From Lachnospiraceae bacterium (lineage in GTDB: Bacteria; Bacillota_A; Clostridia; Lachnospirales; Lachnospiraceae), in contig JAFZKM010000099.1 in assembly GCA_017553665.1 (NCBI GenBank), positions 1 through 7,712 of the forward strand: 7,712 nucleotides of DNA, in the 5' to 3' direction. The translations under genes and the position numbers were made by a program. This document shows positions 6,254-7,712 of the stretch, piece by piece. A model generated the notes under the pieces. The model saw only the letters and a list, made by a program, of their open reading frames with translations, did not search any database and was not told where the DNA came from. Position 1 is the stretch's first letter. Every line of letters begins with the position of its first letter.

Positions 6254-7712
6254 GGCTGATGCTGCTCCTGTTTGTGAGATAAAATGCAGAAATAACTTCC
6301 TTCCATGCGTGAGATCTCATATTCCGCCAGCAGCGTAAAGCCCGCGGCAAACGAATACTTTCTGAGGAGATCTCTGTTCCTGGTATAAATAAACGCCGTT
6401 CCGTTGTTCTCGAGAACTCCGGGGAGCTTCTTAAAGAACGACGCGTAAAGCGAGGTAATATCGGCGATACTCTTCTGTCCCGTGACAAAAGGCATATCGG
6501 TGATCACTTCGTCAAAGCGGTACTTGTGTGTGAAATCAAAGAAATCACGCTTTATCAGTTCGGTCTTTGAAGCAAGGCCGGCAAGCTTTATGTTCGCGGA
6601 AGCCGCGGTTACGGCATCTCCGAATATATCGATCCCGTAGTAAAGCCTCGCAGGTCTGATATGCTCACGCTCGACAAGCATGGTCCCGCAGCCGCAGAAC
6701 GGGTCGAGCACGGCGGCGTTATCCTTAAAATAGTCCTTCGCGAGATTCATCAGCAAAGCCGCAAGATAAGGCTTCATGCTGATAGGAAGCGCATTCTTTC
6801 TGTAGGCGAAACGCTTATCAATGAGCCCGCAGTAACGGATGAGCACGATGAGCTTCGATTCGGCTGTGTCAATGAATCTGAGCTCGATCTCATAATCACT
6901 CGTGGAATTAACGAGTCTCCAGCCCGAAGCCGCTTCAAGCTCGGACGCCAGTCTTCGCTCAAAAGGCGCAGCGGCCTTTTCGTCTTTCGCCCTGTAATCG
7001 ACTCTGAAGAATATGGGCTCTTTGGGATTCGTGAGACGGGCAGCGATATAGTCAACAATTCTGCCGTCCGTAAGTTCTTTCGCCGCTTCTGCGGGATCTG
7101 ATGAACAGATCCTGATCCCTTCGGGGACAAAGAGCATCTCACTGAACGTTCTTACTGTGTTCAGAAGCTTTTCGGGGTTTCTCGTCTTTACCATAACGCC
7201 GGCGGTGAACTCCTTATGAGGGATGCTTTCCACCTGCTTCATCGTAACAGCCTTAAAGTTCCTGTTCGTAAGGAGCACGCACTCATGAACAAGTCCCGGA
7301 GCCGAAAACTCATGCTTCGGGAATGAATCTTTCAGCAGCAGACTGAGCTCATGAAGCTCCTCTCCTATGTGCTTCTTCATCTCCGGCTCGTATGTTCCCG
7401 CGATCAGCTCTTCCCTTCGGGTAAGAAGCCTTTCGTCGAGCGCGGAATGATCCATGCCCGAAATGGCAGAAAGATAAGCGGCCTTATTATATAGTGTTTC
7501 GTCTCGTAAATAAGACGAATAAAGAGCCTCTTCGGTTCCTTTTATCTTCAGCAGACCGAGAATATGGGCAGCGTTCTGCCTGATCTTCGGATCATCATCT
7601 TCCAGAAGCGAGGTAAATACATCACCGCGGCTTTTGATCGCGGTCGGGATATCTGATGTCTCAAATGCCTTTAACTCCTTGCGGAGCTGCTGGAGATTGG
7701 TCTTCGTGTCAG
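6250..7712 (-). CDS. HEAT-repeat / THUMP-like / SAM-dependent RNA methyltransferase, 5' end beyond window
   Basis: The frame is open from the stop at 6250 to the right edge: 486 residues plus two bases, so the true start is outside. The ATG at 7455 is internal. Visible residues 1-85 extend past it and include a HEAT-like helical pair (DPKIRQNAAHILGLL, about 41-54). Residues about 145-300 look like a THUMP-associated region, ending in RFAYRKNALPISMKPYLAALL (300-320), which resembles the linker of guanine-N2 RNA methyltransferases. The Rossmann methyltransferase has SAM motif I DPFCGCGT (336-343), an acidic residue in YYGIDIFGDA (D361), and motif IV TDMPF (404-408) in place of the usual (N/D)PP(Y/F). 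The DMPF form recalls the D-(L/I)-P-F of Trm11/THUMPD-type enzymes. The likely reaction is methyl transfer from SAM to a guanine in tRNA or rRNA; the exact target is not known. The next gene overlaps its stop (ATGA). Confidence 0.85.
   Translation of the reverse strand, partial: DTKTNLQQLRKELKAFETSDIPTAIKSRGDVFTSLLEDDDPKIRQNAAHILGLLKIKGTEEALYSSYLRDETLYNKAAYLSAISGMDHSALDERLLTRREELIAGTYEPEMKKHIGEELHELSLLLKDSFPKHEFSAPGLVHECVLLTNRNFKAVTMKQVESIPHKEFTAGVMVKTRNPEKLLNTVRTFSEMLFVPEGIRICSSDPAEAAKELTDGRIVDYIAARLTNPKEPIFFRVDYRAKDEKAAAPFERRLASELEAASGWRLVNSTSDYEIELRFIDTAESKLIVLIRYCGLIDKRFAYRKNALPISMKPYLAALLMNLAKDYFKDNAAVLDPFCGCGTMLVEREHIRPARLYYGIDIFGDAVTAASANIKLAGLASKTELIKRDFFDFTHKYRFDEVITDMPFVTGQKSIADITSLYASFFKKLPGVLENNGTAFIYTRNRDLLRKYSFAAGFTLLAEYEISRMEGSYFCILSHKQEQHQP

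Noticed and set aside
6132..6488. 118-codon minus-strand frame overlapping the methyltransferase and the small membrane-protein gene
   Set aside because: It is out of frame with both, its sequence is Arg/Ser-rich without motifs, and it overlaps the conserved C-terminal half of the methyltransferase domain. The 54-residue gene explains the inter-gene space better.
7453..7455. ATG at 7455 as the start of the methyltransferase
   Set aside because: The frame is open for 85 more codons to the right edge, with HEAT-like protein sequence, and I see no convincing ribosome binding site before this ATG.
1..7712. CRISPR array, insertion sequence, tRNA/rRNA genes or phage genes
   Set aside because: No regularly spaced repeats, transposase, terminal inverted repeats, RNA gene signatures or phage-like proteins were seen on either strand.

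Overview
The window comes from a bacterium that looks like a member of the Clostridia (Firmicutes). The signs are ScpA and ScpB encoded side by side, strong AGGAGG-type ribosome binding sites, a sortase, a long-armed chemoreceptor with an extracellular Cache domain, and intrinsic terminators with U-tracts. Base composition is intermediate. I cannot place it more precisely. Every supported gene is on the minus strand, so transcription runs from right to left.

Right to left, the first unit is a tightly packed operon from beyond the right edge to about 2288. It holds: (1) a SAM-dependent THUMP/Rossmann RNA methyltransferase with an N-terminal HEAT-like segment, whose frame stays open past the window edge; (2) a 54-residue single-pass membrane protein at 6089-6253, easy to miss; (3) a class D-like sortase with a long acidic Thr/Pro/Asp linker; (4) a YhhN/TMEM86-family membrane protein (predicted lysoplasmalogenase); (5) a membrane-anchored calcineurin-like metallophosphoesterase; (6) scpA; (7) scpB. 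Successive junctions are ATGA, TAATG, TAATG, a 1-nt gap, ATGA and a 20-nt gap. This is classic translational coupling, and a 12-bp-stem terminator closes the unit. Envelope genes therefore feed directly into the chromosome-condensation genes scpA/scpB.

The second unit is a single gene at 181-2208 with its own promoter and a C(UUCG)G-loop terminator. It encodes a complete methyl-accepting chemotaxis protein with a dCache sensor that carries most of the amino-acid-binding motif. No other chemotaxis gene is in the window.

The third unit has only its 5' region here (1-132). It comprises a strong TTGACA-17-TATATT promoter, a GC-rich leader of about 95 nt, and an AGGAGG site whose start codon lies just beyond the left edge.

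I saw no RNA genes, CRISPR arrays, insertion sequences or phage genes. The most noteworthy items are the unannotated small membrane protein next to the sortase, the HEAT-THUMP-methyltransferase architecture, the GC-rich leader at the left edge, and the operon that couples envelope functions to condensin.
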